Virus record (IMG/VR): IMGVR_UViG_3300042296_000700
Coordinates: 43,128-107,127 of that record
From: a virus
Strand: one strand, 5' to 3'
DNA length: 64,000 nucleotides
The first letter of the stretch is position 1, and each line of letters opens with the position of its first letter. This document shows, one piece after another, positions 52,953 to 60,683 of this stretch. Both the position numbers and the translations under genes were made by a program. The notes below the pieces were generated by a model. The model saw only the letters and a list, made by a program, of their open reading frames with translations. It was not told where the DNA came from and did not search any database.

Positions 52953-53261
52953 CTACTCTTCATCAAACTTTTTTGATGCTGCCAGTAGTGCCATCTGCAT
53001 CAGGTTGGACATCGCCATCGCTGCTGCTGTTGCTTCTCCGAACTCTTCTGCATTCCGTTCAATTGCACGTGCGAACTTCTCTTCTACGAAACGTTCGTTA
53101 TATAACACGACAATATTATCGTCTGTTAACTGGATGACGACTGGTCCGTCTTCGTCCATTGTTTCTGGGGGTGCGGTGATTACCGCGACATGCTGTCCTG
53201 TTTCTGGGTTTTCAAACCGAAACATTACTTCTGGGTCTTCGCTACCAAATGACATTTCCAT
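52953..53261 (-). CDS. Unknown acidic protein
   Basis: 102 residues with CAGGAG before the start. The first half is beta-rich (EVMFRFENPETGQHVAVITA, VVIQLTDDNIVVLYN), the second an Ala/Met-rich helix (EATAAAMAMSNLMQMALLAA). No family was recognised. The repeat just downstream separates it from the DUF1599-like gene. Confidence 0.65.
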   Translation of the reverse strand: MEMSFGSEDPEVMFRFENPETGQHVAVITAPPETMDEDGPVVIQLTDDNIVVLYNERFVEEKFARAIERNAEEFGEATAAAMAMSNLMQMALLAASKKFDEE

Positions 53262-53298
53262 ATTTAATTCTCCTGTGTTTAAGTTTACAGCGGGTGGC

Positions 53299-53320
53299 TA
53301 TACGCCACCGTCATTACTTG
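53299..53320 (-). repeat. Dispersed DGGV repeat, copy 4 (supplies a stop codon)
   Basis: Its CAAGTAA part ends the zinc-ribbon gene at 53314. GGTGGC-GTATA-GCCACC forms a perfect 6-bp hairpin. Confidence 0.75.
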
Positions 53321-53514
53321 CGAATGATTTCCCAGTCTTCTTTTTTTGTGCATCCTCCTTCAAGGAAGTCTTGTAGTGCTTCTGCTGTTCCGCACTCGGA
53401 GCAGATTTCTGTTTTGTTGTCGGTTCGTGAGATTGCACCAGGGTATTCGCCTGGTTGAAGATTGTTGGGAATCCAGTTGTCGCAACACCGTGGACATATG
53501 TTTGGGATTTTCAT
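53314..53514 (-). CDS. Zinc-ribbon phage protein
   Basis: 66 residues; the ATG at 53514 is chosen because GGAAGG lies before it. Two Cys pairs (ICPRC and ICSEC) flank EYPGAISRTDNKTE, a small zinc-ribbon protein very common in actinobacterial phages. It may bind nucleic acid or a host protein. Its stop codon lies in the dispersed repeat. Confidence 0.75.
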   Translation of the reverse strand: MKIPNICPRCCDNWIPNNLQPGEYPGAISRTDNKTEICSECGTAEALQDFLEGGCTKKEDWEIIRK

Positions 53515-53624
53515 GAGTTTGCCTTCCATTCGCAATATGCGTTGTAGTTTTCGTCGTTGTCTGGGTTTAAACCGTTTTCTTTACACCAGTCGTCGTACGT
53601 TGGTGTCGCTTCAAAAATCACCAT
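53511..53624 (-). CDS. Very small protein of the early operon
   Basis: 37 residues: ATG at 53624 after AAGGAG, ending in an ATGA overlap with the zinc-ribbon gene. Acidic and aromatic (TPTYDDWCKENG, NYNAYCEWKANS). The good ribosome site, overlaps on both sides and lack of any competing frame support it as real. Function unknown. Confidence 0.6.
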   Translation of the reverse strand: MVIFEATPTYDDWCKENGLNPDNDENYNAYCEWKANS

Positions 53625-53890
53625 AGCGGGTTCTCCTTGTTTATTTTCCAGTTGGTTGGGTGGTTGGCGCGCGACTCCATGGCTGATTGTGATTCATCAT
53701 GCCATTCTTCGTATGTGCGTGCCATGGTTGAAGTGAGTTCGCCGTCTTCATAGAAGTCAAATATTACACCTTCGTTAGTTACAACAAGAATCAAAATGTT
53801 TTGACTGATGTCGTCTGCGTCTGGTGGAAGTTGAATAACGATTTCTTGGCGTGAATCAAACCTGCAGTTGAAATCAATGCTGTTGTTCAT
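53618..53890 (-). CDS. Unknown small protein
   Basis: 90 residues with TCGGAGGAG before the start. Beta-rich first half (EIVIQLPPDADDISQNILIL), then EEWHDESQSAMESRANHP. It overlaps the 37-residue gene by 7 bp. No family was recognised. Confidence 0.65.
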   Translation of the reverse strand: MNNSIDFNCRFDSRQEIVIQLPPDADDISQNILILVVTNEGVIFDFYEDGELTSTMARTYEEWHDESQSAMESRANHPTNWKINKENPLW

Positions 53891-54120
53891 ACGCGCTCCT
53901 CCGACTTTTCAATGACTGCATCTGCTATCCATTCGGAGAGTTCTACGCCTGCGTCTTCCCAGTCGTCAAACTCTTTGCAGATTTCTGCCCATGCTTCTTT
54001 GGTGAGAACATTCTCGTCGTCGCTGTCGTAATCGTACGATGGCTTTTCCCAGTACAACACACAGATGTCGTCGTCTGGATTTAGTAGTTTGATTTGTCTA
54101 ACAAGGTCTGCAACTTTCAT
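53887..54120 (-). CDS. Unknown acidic small protein
   Basis: 77 residues in an ATGA-type overlap chain; AGGAG precedes the start. VADLVRQIKLLNPDDDICVL is a pattern seen in many small phage proteins, followed by acidic helices (WAEICKEFDDWED). Function unknown. Confidence 0.65.
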   Translation of the reverse strand: MKVADLVRQIKLLNPDDDICVLYWEKPSYDYDSDDENVLTKEAWAEICKEFDDWEDAGVELSEWIADAVIEKSEERV

Positions 54121-54368
54121 GATGCGTACTCCTCTACGAATAGGTGACCTGCGTCGTTTCCTTCTTGGTCTGAACTTACGATTACATAAGTGTTGTCAGT
54201 GAACTCAATAACGATTGTGTTTACATAACAGTTGTTGTGGGCTCGTTGGTACCAACCCATTCCTTTGACTTCTTCTTCAACCATGTGGCGCACTCGCTTG
54301 ATTGTTTTACCTGCGAGTCCCCTGATGGCGGGGTCAAAGTGTTCCGTGTGTTTAAGTGTTGCGGGCAT
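54117..54368 (-). CDS. Unknown small protein
   Basis: 83 residues, GCAGGAG before the start. Beta-rich end (CYVNTIVIEFTDNTYVIVSS). It is the first gene of a five-gene overlapping run and is preceded by a consensus promoter at 54492-54520. Confidence 0.65.
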   Translation of the reverse strand: MPATLKHTEHFDPAIRGLAGKTIKRVRHMVEEEVKGMGWYQRAHNNCYVNTIVIEFTDNTYVIVSSDQEGNDAGHLFVEEYAS

Positions 54369-54491
54369 TACTCCTGCTTTCGTTTAGTAGTTTTACAGCG
54401 AGGATGGAACGATTCCCCGACGGAACCTTTTTAGACTCTCGTTTACCCACTTGATTGCGGGCGTATAAGTGTCTACCATCCAGCAACAGAG

Positions 54492-54520
54492 AGTATAACA
54501 CCTCTCTGTGTATTTGTCAA
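54492..54520 (-). promoter_or_regulatory. Consensus sigma70-type promoter
   Basis: On the minus strand TTGACA, 17 bp, TATACT. It directs the operon beginning at 54368. Confidence 0.7.
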
Positions 54521-54717
54521 TCCATCTCAAAGATGAGATGCTCGCTATTGACATCACGAGCGATACCAGTAACCCATGCAGGATTTTCTGTGGGGTTTAC
54601 GCCACCGTCACCTCTTGCAATGAGTACTTCAACTTTGTCAATCCCATTTGTGATTGCATCGTTAAAGTTTTCTGCTTCAACATCTGTTGTGACCATTACT
54701 GTTACTCGGTATTTCAT
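54517..54717 (-). CDS. Unknown small protein carrying a DGGV repeat
   Basis: 66 residues; the ATG at 54717 has GGAGGT 7 bp upstream, so the longer frame is rejected. TVMVTTDVEAENFNDAITNG is a common small-protein fold start. ARGDGGVNPTENP (35-47) is encoded by an in-frame copy of the dispersed repeat. The gene ends inside the promoter of the next operon. Confidence 0.7.
   Translation of the reverse strand: MKYRVTVMVTTDVEAENFNDAITNGIDKVEVLIARGDGGVNPTENPAWVTGIARDVNSEHLIFEMD
54596..54617 (-). repeat. Dispersed DGGV repeat, copy 5 (in coding sequence)
   Basis: Encodes RGDGGVNP in the 66-residue protein. Confidence 0.75.
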
Positions 54718-55049
54718 ATTGCTACCTCCGTGAACTTGCCGTACTGTTGTACGAACTCTGTTGGTGTGTGTGTGAACCCTTTCTCCCATGCGGATTCTCC
54801 GCACGCTTGTAGGAGAGCGAGTCTTGCGATGGCAAGAGAGACAGTTGGATAATGTTCCAACCATTCGTTGGCAACAAAGTCAGTCCACCACAGATAACCG
54901 CTGTCGTCTGCGCCTTGTGAAACTATTGCTTTCGCATCGTCGTTGATGATGACAGAGAACAGTTCTTTTGCTGATTCCCAGTCATGTTGGTTTGGTGTGT
55001 AATCGGGGTGTGCCGATTCAATGAGTTCTTGTAAGTTTGTCATGTTCAT
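54714..55049 (-). CDS. Unknown small protein
   Basis: 111 residues; two close ATG codons (55049 and 55043) are both possible. Helical, with FSVIINDDAKAIVSQ and LAIARLALLQACGESAWEKG. It overlaps the genes on both sides by 4 bp. No family was recognised. Confidence 0.65.
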   Translation of the reverse strand: MNMTNLQELIESAHPDYTPNQHDWESAKELFSVIINDDAKAIVSQGADDSGYLWWTDFVANEWLEHYPTVSLAIARLALLQACGESAWEKGFTHTPTEFVQQYGKFTEVAI

Positions 55050-55282
55050 CCCATTTCTTCTAGTAGTTCGTCTAATGCTTCGTAGTCAAGTAAGTCGCTG
55101 AGCCACGGAACACCATCGGGTGTACCTGCTGAGACATATACGAGATAGTTTGTTGCGAAGTCTCGGTAGTTCACTTCTTTGCCGTAGGTCATAACCATTC
55201 GGTATAGTTGTTCGTCGTTAGCGAGCCACAGGTTTACATTCCATGTCTCTCGGTTTTTCCAACCGTTGTAAGTCGTTTCCAT
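55046..55282 (-). CDS. DUF7249-like phage protein
   Basis: 78 residues. YNGWKNRETWNVNLWLANDE is the signature of a small phage family (DUF7249 type) of unknown function. The conserved leader CTACTAGAAAAGGAAAACC lies directly before the ATG. Confidence 0.7.
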   Translation of the reverse strand: METTYNGWKNRETWNVNLWLANDEQLYRMVMTYGKEVNYRDFATNYLVYVSAGTPDGVPWLSDLLDYEALDELLEEMG

Positions 55283-55321
55283 GGTTTTCCTTTTCTAGTA
55301 GATTTATTTATTACAGCACCC

Positions 55322-55350
55322 ACTTTACAGTGGGGGTGTGACATGGTTAT
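55322..55350 (-). promoter_or_regulatory. GTGTnACAC-type promoter element (weak -35)
   Basis: Spacer reads ATGTCACACCCCCACTG, then TAAAGT as -10 inside CCCAC/GTGGG arms. The -35 is poor. It adjoins a copy of the dispersed repeat. Confidence 0.5.
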
Positions 55351-55369
55351 ATGCCACCGTTAGATGTTG
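55348..55369 (-). repeat. Dispersed DGGV repeat, copy 6 (diverged)
   Basis: Reads AACGGTGGCATATA; supplies the TAA stop of the gene upstream at 55360. Confidence 0.65.
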
Positions 55370-55803
55370 CGATTGTTGTAGATGTGAACGAGCCATTCCA
55401 TCAGGTTGGACTTGTATCCATCCCACACGCTGTCGCCACTCATAATCCAGTCAGAGAGGTCTTCTAAGTCTGTCTTGGTTGCTTCAGTCTGAATCCACTG
55501 GAGTGCTTTCCACTCTTTGTCTTCTTCTGTGTAAACTCCGCCCTCAACGAGCATTTGTGTTTCGTCTTTGATTGAGAGTGGAGAGTACGAGACTGCCCAC
55601 TTATATTTGTTGTCGCCCCAACCAGTGTCTCTGCCCATCTGTTCAATGGAGATTCCGCAACGCTCGCCGATATCGGAGAGTTCGCTGTCGCTCGCTTCTT
55701 CAAGTAGGTGAGAGTCGTAGTCGTTTAAGTCGTCTGTTTCCACAATGACGCAACCCTCAAGGTTGAGCACTGTTCCAGTTGTTTTGTCAATGATGAGTTT
55801 CAT
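55360..55803 (-). CDS. Unknown acidic protein
   Basis: 147 residues with GAAAGGTAAACC before the start. Mixed fold with LEGCVIVETDDLNDYDSHLL and a helical C-terminus (LEDLSDWIMSGDSVWDGYKS). It has its own consensus promoter. No family was recognised. Confidence 0.65.
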   Translation of the reverse strand: MKLIIDKTTGTVLNLEGCVIVETDDLNDYDSHLLEEASDSELSDIGERCGISIEQMGRDTGWGDNKYKWAVSYSPLSIKDETQMLVEGGVYTEEDKEWKALQWIQTEATKTDLEDLSDWIMSGDSVWDGYKSNLMEWLVHIYNNRNI

Positions 55804-55832
55804 GGTTTACCTTTCTAGTAAATACTTTAAGG

Positions 55833-55861
55833 AGTGTAACATACTCCCAGCCGTGTGTCAA
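55833..55861 (-). promoter_or_regulatory. Consensus sigma70-type promoter
   Basis: TTGACA, 17 bp, TACACT on the minus strand; the -10 end reads ATGTTACACT. It overlaps the stop of the upstream gene. Confidence 0.7.
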
Positions 55862-56151
55862 ATAGACACACCAGTTGATATTTGTGAAACGAGTTCGTAG
55901 TCCTCGCACAAGTCAATAGCCCATTCTGAGTGAGCAATGTTCCATGCGTTGGCGTAGTCCGTGTTAATCGCCTTAAGGAGACTGGCTAGTTCCTCGTGGG
56001 TCATGTGATAGAAGTACTCCTCGTGGAACTCGTTTTGCGTATCAGGGTTCCAAGTGTCTCCATCAAATGCGATGCGGACAACCTCAAATGAGTCTTGGTC
56101 GCCATCCCAAAAGATTTGGCACTCTATTTCTTTGTAGTGTTTAAGTTCCAT
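55858..56151 (-). CDS. Unknown acidic small protein
   Basis: 97 residues with GAAAGGTAAACG before the start. The first half is beta-rich (IECQIFWDGDQDSFEVVRIA), followed by a helical part (HEELASLLKAINTDYANAWN). No family was recognised. Confidence 0.65.
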   Translation of the reverse strand: MELKHYKEIECQIFWDGDQDSFEVVRIAFDGDTWNPDTQNEFHEEYFYHMTHEELASLLKAINTDYANAWNIAHSEWAIDLCEDYELVSQISTGVSI

Positions 56152-56210
56152 TGTCGTTTACCTTTCTAGTAAGTTGAAATGAGTATAACACATGGGTGTT
56201 ATATTTGCAA

Positions 56211-56378
56211 CTATTGGTTGCTTTCCTCTATAACGACTGGAGAGTCCGAAAGTGTGCTCTCGCCCTTGAGTTGAGCGATAGTCGCAAGAATCTCGTCGCA
56301 CTGGCGGTTGATATCCGCACAGATAGCGAGAGCCTTAGCCCGCTCGTCAAGTGTTAGTAGTTCAATGATGGGGTTCAT
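56211..56378 (-). CDS. Small helical protein
   Basis: 55 residues from the ATG at 56378, chosen for the AAAGGA ribosome site 7 bp before it. MNPIIELLTLDERAKALAIC then CDEILATIAQLKGE is helical. Two promoter-like elements lie upstream. Confidence 0.6.
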   Translation of the reverse strand: MNPIIELLTLDERAKALAICADINRQCDEILATIAQLKGESTLSDSPVVIEESNQ

Positions 56379-56409
56379 ATCTGTTCCTTTGTTTAGTAGG
56401 TATGCCCCC

Positions 56410-56438
56410 ATTATATCAAGGGGGTGTAACACAGTAAC
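56410..56438 (-). promoter_or_regulatory. GTGTnACAC-type promoter element
   Basis: GTTACT, spacer GTGTTACACCCCCTTGA, TATAAT. CCCCC and GGGGG arms surround the -10 box. Confidence 0.6.
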
Positions 56439-56478
56439 GATTGGTAGCCGTCAAAGTGTGCGCTCGTAAGCAAGACAC

Positions 56479-56507
56479 AATCTAGCATAGATTTATCCGA
56501 ATGTCAA
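56479..56507 (-). promoter_or_regulatory. Consensus -35 promoter
   Basis: TTGACA, 17 bp containing TTCGGATAAA, then TAGATT on the minus strand. Confidence 0.55.
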
Positions 56508-56692
56508 GTTATGTAGAAAATATAACCAGAACCAGAAGACCAGATTCTGGATGCGCCCGAGCGCGAGCCCCGTACACAAAACACAGCACAACAGCCCCGT
56601 ATCGCTGCGGCGGCAGCGGGACTAGTAAGGTAAGTCAAGAAATGTTCCCAGAGTTCACGCATGGCGGGGCTAACACGAACTAGTGTTCGCTC

Positions 56693-57094
56693 ATGAACGT
56701 TTCTCGCATTGACAACGCCACTCGCTGGCAAACACATCTGACTGCTTTACAACAGTTTGCTACCCGCACAGGTTCAGCCCGTGTACCCGCTTCCCATACA
56801 GAAGTCGTGGACGGACGCAACATTGCTCTCGGAGCATGGGTTGGGTACATGAGGCAACGCAACCGTGCTGGCTTGCTGTCGGCAGAACGCAAGTCAAACC
56901 TTGAGGCAATCTCAGGTTGGACTTGGGGTCCGCTTCGCCCAGGGCCAGCAACGAACACCGAACGAGATGAGAACATTCTCGTGCTTCGCTCTGAAGGTCT
57001 AAGCCTTGAGAAAATCGCAATGAAGTTCGGTATCTCCCGTCAGCGAGTTCATCAGATTGCTCGCTCTCACGCCTCATCAGATAACAATGGCTGA
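56693..57094 (+). CDS. Helicase-associated domain plus sigma-like helix-turn-helix protein
   Basis: 133 residues. Residues 10-75 (WQTHLTALQQFATRTGSARV, then LGAWVGYMRQRNRAGLLSAE) are the helicase-associated domain usually repeated in large helicases. The C-terminus (LRSEGLSLEKIAMKFGISRQ, RVHQIA) is a sigma70 region 4-like helix-turn-helix. It is one of only two plus-strand genes inside the minus-strand early block and has no clear ribosome site, so it may be leaderless. A DNA-binding regulator role is inferred. Confidence 0.7.
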   Translation: MNVSRIDNATRWQTHLTALQQFATRTGSARVPASHTEVVDGRNIALGAWVGYMRQRNRAGLLSAERKSNLEAISGWTWGPLRPGPATNTERDENILVLRSEGLSLEKIAMKFGISRQRVHQIARSHASSDNNG

Positions 57095-57383
57095 CAACGA
57101 CCAAAGTAAGTGGCGACTCGTAGACCCGAACTGGCGCATACCAGTTCATGAGTCAGAGATTCTCGCACCACCAACACCGCCTGATAAAGTTCCATTCATG
57201 ATTGCTCTCATGAAAATGCTTTGGGGATTCCTAACGCTTATTTCTTTTTGTGCTTTTGGTGTGTTTATAATCGCTCAGTTGTTGGAACTAGAACAAGTTG
57301 GTTACCGTGACGCTGTAGGAATCTCAGTAGTCCTTATCTTTCTGCGCGCGATAGACAAAACAACTTTCGGCAAAGTTTCGTAG
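57087..57383 (+). CDS. Small membrane protein
   Basis: 98 residues from the ATG at 57087, overlapping the previous gene by 8 bp. Two hydrophobic segments (ALMKMLWGFLTLISFCAFGV and AVGISVVLIFLRAI) follow a polar, Pro-rich N-terminus. Function unknown; possible superinfection or membrane-signal protein. Confidence 0.65.
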   Translation: MADNDQSKWRLVDPNWRIPVHESEILAPPTPPDKVPFMIALMKMLWGFLTLISFCAFGVFIIAQLLELEQVGYRDAVGISVVLIFLRAIDKTTFGKVS

Positions 57384-57392
57384 ATACAAAAC

Positions 57393-57420
57393 AACCCCTC
57401 AGGCTTTCGCCGTTGGGGTT
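57393..57420. terminator. Hairpin between convergent genes
   Basis: AACCCC/GGGGTT with an inner GGC/GCC. It lies between genes that converge, so it may serve both strands. Only a weak T-run follows. Confidence 0.5.
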
Positions 57421-57505
57421 ATCTCGGAGCAGATGAAGGGTGAAAGGAGTAAAGTCCCTCACCTCTCTATTGGTCGTACGCCGACTAAACGCCGTACCAG
57501 CAGGG

Positions 57506-58990
57506 TCAGAGGTTTTCCCCCTGAACCTTTCGCCATGTTTGCTTCCAACAATGTGGATACCACATGACTGGTTTCGTACCTGACTTCAGTTGTTCTAGAG
57601 CCTTGACTCCATCATCAACATTCATTCGCACGATAACTTTCTCTTTACGGACTTGCTTTATACAGTCCATTGCGAGAAGGTCGTTGTAACCATGATTTAT
57701 TCCGTGAACAAGTCCGTCCGTGATGAACAGAACTGGTGCGTTCTTGTGTTGCTTCTGCTTGATTGCCCAACGCAGAGCCTCACCATCAACACCGTTGCCA
57801 CCGCTACGCTCAGGTACTGAATCAACCATGCGACCTTTTTCCGCAAGAATGAACAAGTTGTCTTTCTTGTTTTGTGAGTCAGTTGAGTAAACCGCAACAG
57901 TTGCTCCGGGAGCCTGTTCCATAATTTTCACAAGGTCTGCTGTGTTGAGTCGCATAGAACCTGAACCGTCAATGATGACAACGCCACCATTGCCTTTCTT
58001 GGTTGCGTCAAAGATACGACGCTGAGGGTCAATCAACATATTGCCAATGCGACGTGGATTGCGTCCCATGTCAGTTGCCCGACGCTTGCGACCTAATCCA
58101 CCTTGTGCGTGGCGTGTGAGTGGGAGTTTGCGAACTTTGAGTTCTGCCCAAGATATCGCACGACCACCTTCGCTGGCAGGGTTGATTTCTTTCAGTTTTT
58201 CTTTGCTGACCTTTGGCTTCGCAGTTTGTTTGTCTGCGTTGCCAATCTTGTTTTCGGTAGCCTCGCCGTTTGCGTCTGGCTTTACGCCACCGTCGTTACT
58301 TGACTGACCTTCTTGACCTTCCTCGTTCTCCGCCTCGTCTTGAGGTGGGTTTGCGATTCGGTCAATCATCTCTGCGATTGACTCGGTGTAAGTGAATCCC
58401 AATGGTGCGAGTCCACTTCGTTCATCAACTGCTGTGCTTCCAAGATTCTGTCGCTTGTCTGCTTTCAGAATCAGTTTGGAAACTTTCTTGGAGATGTCTC
58501 GGAGTGTGTCTGCCCATTCTTTGTTCTCTCTACGGACTCCAGTAATGAATTGCTTGAGTCCTGCCGAGTTTGTGAATCCGACAGTTGTATAGACCGCACT
58601 CGCCCAGTCGCCACTCTTGGCAACTCGTACGCCTGCCTCAAGTTCTGAACCGTCTGAGAGATGAGTCATCACATCAAACCCTGCCTTCTGAGCAAGGAAG
58701 TTCACTCGTGCTTCCTCAACCATCATGAGTGCCGTGTGCGTAGCAATCTCTCGCTCAACCCACGACTTCATGTCGTTCGCTGGTGAAACTTTTGCGTGAA
58801 TCATCTCGTGAGCACGAATACAACGCTCTACTTCACCGTCATTGACAGGAACAATCATTACCTTGTCCACAATGTTGGTCATGGGGAGTCCACGAACTGG
58901 CGCACAAGTGTCAATAGCCCACTTGCCGAGTCCTGTGTCCCTACGCCCCAACATTTCTGGCATTGGTTGGTGGTTCATTGTCGTAACCAT
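57506..58990 (-). CDS. VWA-domain protein with HExxH motif, partner of MoxR-type ATPase
   Basis: 494 residues, beginning in a TAATG overlap with the ATPase gene. HEMIH at 61-65 with later VEEARVNFLA (91-100) looks like a zinc metallopeptidase-type site. A Glu/Gln-rich linker (about 215-265) contains SSNDGGVKP, encoded by the dispersed repeat. The C-terminal VWA domain has a complete metal site start DGSGSM (341-346) and later FITDG. MoxR/VWA pairs act as chaperone-like systems, for example in metal insertion. The target in a phage is unknown. Confidence 0.8.
   Translation of the reverse strand: MVTTMNHQPMPEMLGRRDTGLGKWAIDTCAPVRGLPMTNIVDKVMIVPVNDGEVERCIRAHEMIHAKVSPANDMKSWVEREIATHTALMMVEEARVNFLAQKAGFDVMTHLSDGSELEAGVRVAKSGDWASAVYTTVGFTNSAGLKQFITGVRRENKEWADTLRDISKKVSKLILKADKRQNLGSTAVDERSGLAPLGFTYTESIAEMIDRIANPPQDEAENEEGQEGQSSNDGGVKPDANGEATENKIGNADKQTAKPKVSKEKLKEINPASEGGRAISWAELKVRKLPLTRHAQGGLGRKRRATDMGRNPRRIGNMLIDPQRRIFDATKKGNGGVVIIDGSGSMRLNTADLVKIMEQAPGATVAVYSTDSQNKKDNLFILAEKGRMVDSVPERSGGNGVDGEALRWAIKQKQHKNAPVLFITDGLVHGINHGYNDLLAMDCIKQVRKEKVIVRMNVDDGVKALEQLKSGTKPVMWYPHCWKQTWRKVQGENL
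58281..58302 (-). repeat. Dispersed DGGV repeat, copy 7 (in coding sequence)
   Basis: Encodes SSNDGGVKP in the flexible linker of the VWA protein. Confidence 0.75.
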
Positions 58991-59709
58991 TACGCACCAA
59001 CCTTGTCTAGTGCGATTGCGTCCATGAAGGATTGCGCACGGTCACGGAACACCATCTTGCTCGCCTTCTCGTCACCCAACTGCTTGCGGAGTGAATCAAA
59101 TGCGTAGAAGGTGCGGAGACTGATACGACGCTCGCCTGCGTCTGCCATACGAATTGCGTATCCACGCAAGTCTGCTGACAGTTTGAGTAGTGCGTCAGGG
59201 TGAGGTTGGTTGATTCTGATTGCCACAGGGAATCGGTCTTTGAGTGCTTCGGGGAGTTCCCTCATGTCCTCAATGTTCGTTGTCATTACGACGCTGAATC
59301 CGTCTAGTGGGCGAAACTTGCGACCAGTATCAGGGTTTTCCCATGACGCTGATTCAGGTGAGTCAGTCATTGCGAGGAGTGTTGCGAACACATCTCCGCC
59401 TGCCTTGTCAATTTCGTCCACGACCAAACGACCGCCTCTGAGACCGTCGCCCTGCCATGCCTTGATTGCTTGACCGTCATTCCAACGCCACTCGCCATTG
59501 GCAGAGGGCTTGTAGTGTCCCTCAACTTGTGCGTTGGTCATGTCGTCGGTACAGATAAGACGGTGAGCCCCACCTGCGACATCACCAAAGGTCATGCCTG
59601 CGAATGTTTTGCCAGTCCCTGGGGGACCAAATAAGATGACTCGGTCAATGCCTGCTACGAGAGCGTCATTGACTTCCTGCCAACAATCGGGGAGAGTTTC
59701 TTGATTCAT
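58990..59709 (-). CDS. MoxR/CobS-type AAA+ ATPase
   Basis: 239 residues. Walker A GPPGTGKT (28-35), Walker B LVVDEID (95-101), sensor 1 TTN (143-145) and a likely arginine finger in ALKDRF (Arg159). HYKPSANGEWRWNDGQAI is the loop typical of the MoxR/CobS/gas-vesicle GvpN group. It is followed by its VWA partner and has a consensus promoter and the conserved AAAAGGAAAAAACC leader. It would remodel proteins or complexes using ATP. Confidence 0.88.
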   Translation of the reverse strand: MNQETLPDCWQEVNDALVAGIDRVILFGPPGTGKTFAGMTFGDVAGGAHRLICTDDMTNAQVEGHYKPSANGEWRWNDGQAIKAWQGDGLRGGRLVVDEIDKAGGDVFATLLAMTDSPESASWENPDTGRKFRPLDGFSVVMTTNIEDMRELPEALKDRFPVAIRINQPHPDALLKLSADLRGYAIRMADAGERRISLRTFYAFDSLRKQLGDEKASKMVFRDRAQSFMDAIALDKVGA

Positions 59710-59754
59710 GGTTTTTTCCTTTTCTAGGTTTAGTCGGTTTATCTAACAAAGGGA

Positions 59755-59783
59755 AGTGTATCACCTTTGCTAGTGTCTGTCAA
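59755..59783 (-). promoter_or_regulatory. Consensus promoter for the ATPase/VWA operon
   Basis: TTGACA, 17 bp, TACACT on the minus strand, 46 bp before the start codon. Confidence 0.7.
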
Positions 59784-59831
59784 GTCGTAGTGACTTTTCA
59801 GTTAGAGGGAGTTTCCCTCTCAGCAACCCCC

Positions 59832-59860
59832 ATCTTACAACAGGGGTGTAACACAGTTAC
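59832..59860 (-). promoter_or_regulatory. GTGTnACAC-type promoter element
   Basis: GTAACT, spacer GTGTTACACCCCTGTTG, TAAGAT. It follows the stop of the upstream gene directly and lies before the consensus promoter of the ATPase operon. Confidence 0.6.
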
Positions 59861-60613
59861 TTAGACGCTGGTTCGGATTGCGTCAAAGACTGTCAGTATG
59901 TGTGTGTCAGGGTGGGCGAGTGGTTTCAACTCAAGTCCATCAACAACAGAAAGACAAGTATCTTTAGCGTCAGTCATCATGTCGCCCAGTCTCTCCCAGT
60001 CAAAGTCCTCATCATTGAAGTCAAGTTCGCCGTATCCCTCAATTTGAGAAACATCACCGTCAGAAGTTGCCACCTGTCCATCAACAATCTTGGTAGCACC
60101 AAAGAATCCGTTGCCACCTTCCTCGTATGTGATGGTGAATGTCAATGTTGGGAACATCGTGGAGATATGAGCCAGTCCGTCAATCGGTGGTGACCACGCT
60201 GAGTCAAAAGAGAAGTCAAGGTGACTGTCACTATGACCATTGAGATAAGTGTCGCAATCGCCCCACTTAGTTCCCCAATGTGAACATTGCCAGTCGTACC
60301 AATCTCTCGCACCATACTTGGTGAGATTTATTTGATTCTGTGCGTAGCCAGTCGCATTGCTGGAGACGAGTTCGTCGTACCACTCTTGAGTCATCTCGCC
60401 TTTGTCTAACATTACCTTCCAGTTTGCGTTAGGTTCTGCTGTGTAGTGACCAGACTTGGTGTCCGTGAGTTCTTGTGGAGTTGGATACAGACCGCTAAGA
60501 ATGTTGTAACGGTCATTGCCGTTCTCATCTGTGCTTCTCACGCCTGCTACAAACTTTTGTAGTGATTCGTAGTCGCCTGTGATATTTAGATTGTTGTTAC
60601 ACCAGTTTGGCAT
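59861..60613 (-). CDS. MPNW-family (DUF1281/Api92-like) protein
   Basis: 250 residues. The start MPNWCNNNLNITGDYESLQK is the signature of the Api92/DUF1281-type family found on phages and mobile elements. GTKWGDCDTYLN and WSPPIDGLAHISTMFPTLTF are its later conserved parts, forming a ferredoxin-like fold. Function is unknown. The conserved TACTAGACAAAGG leader precedes the start. Confidence 0.8.
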   Translation of the reverse strand: MPNWCNNNLNITGDYESLQKFVAGVRSTDENGNDRYNILSGLYPTPQELTDTKSGHYTAEPNANWKVMLDKGEMTQEWYDELVSSNATGYAQNQINLTKYGARDWYDWQCSHWGTKWGDCDTYLNGHSDSHLDFSFDSAWSPPIDGLAHISTMFPTLTFTITYEEGGNGFFGATKIVDGQVATSDGDVSQIEGYGELDFNDEDFDWERLGDMMTDAKDTCLSVVDGLELKPLAHPDTHILTVFDAIRTSV

Positions 60614-60643
60614 TTTGTTTCCTTTGTCTAGTAGTCGTTAGTT

Positions 60644-60672
60644 ATCTTACACTAGGGGTGTGAGATAGTTCA
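60644..60672 (-). promoter_or_regulatory. GTGTnACAC-related promoter element
   Basis: TGAACT, spacer ATCTCACACCCCTAGTG, TAAGAT. Confidence 0.55.
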
Positions 60673-60683
60673 GCGTGAGTAGG

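Larger units (their letters stand above)
56379..56692. other. Divergent control region without genes
   Basis: It separates minus genes from two plus genes. It holds two minus promoters, the CAAAGTGTGCGCTC repeat (near 56452), GC-rich segments with GCCCCG/CGGGGC, and CGAAC/GTTCG arms just before 56693. No RNA gene was recognised. Confidence 0.6.
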
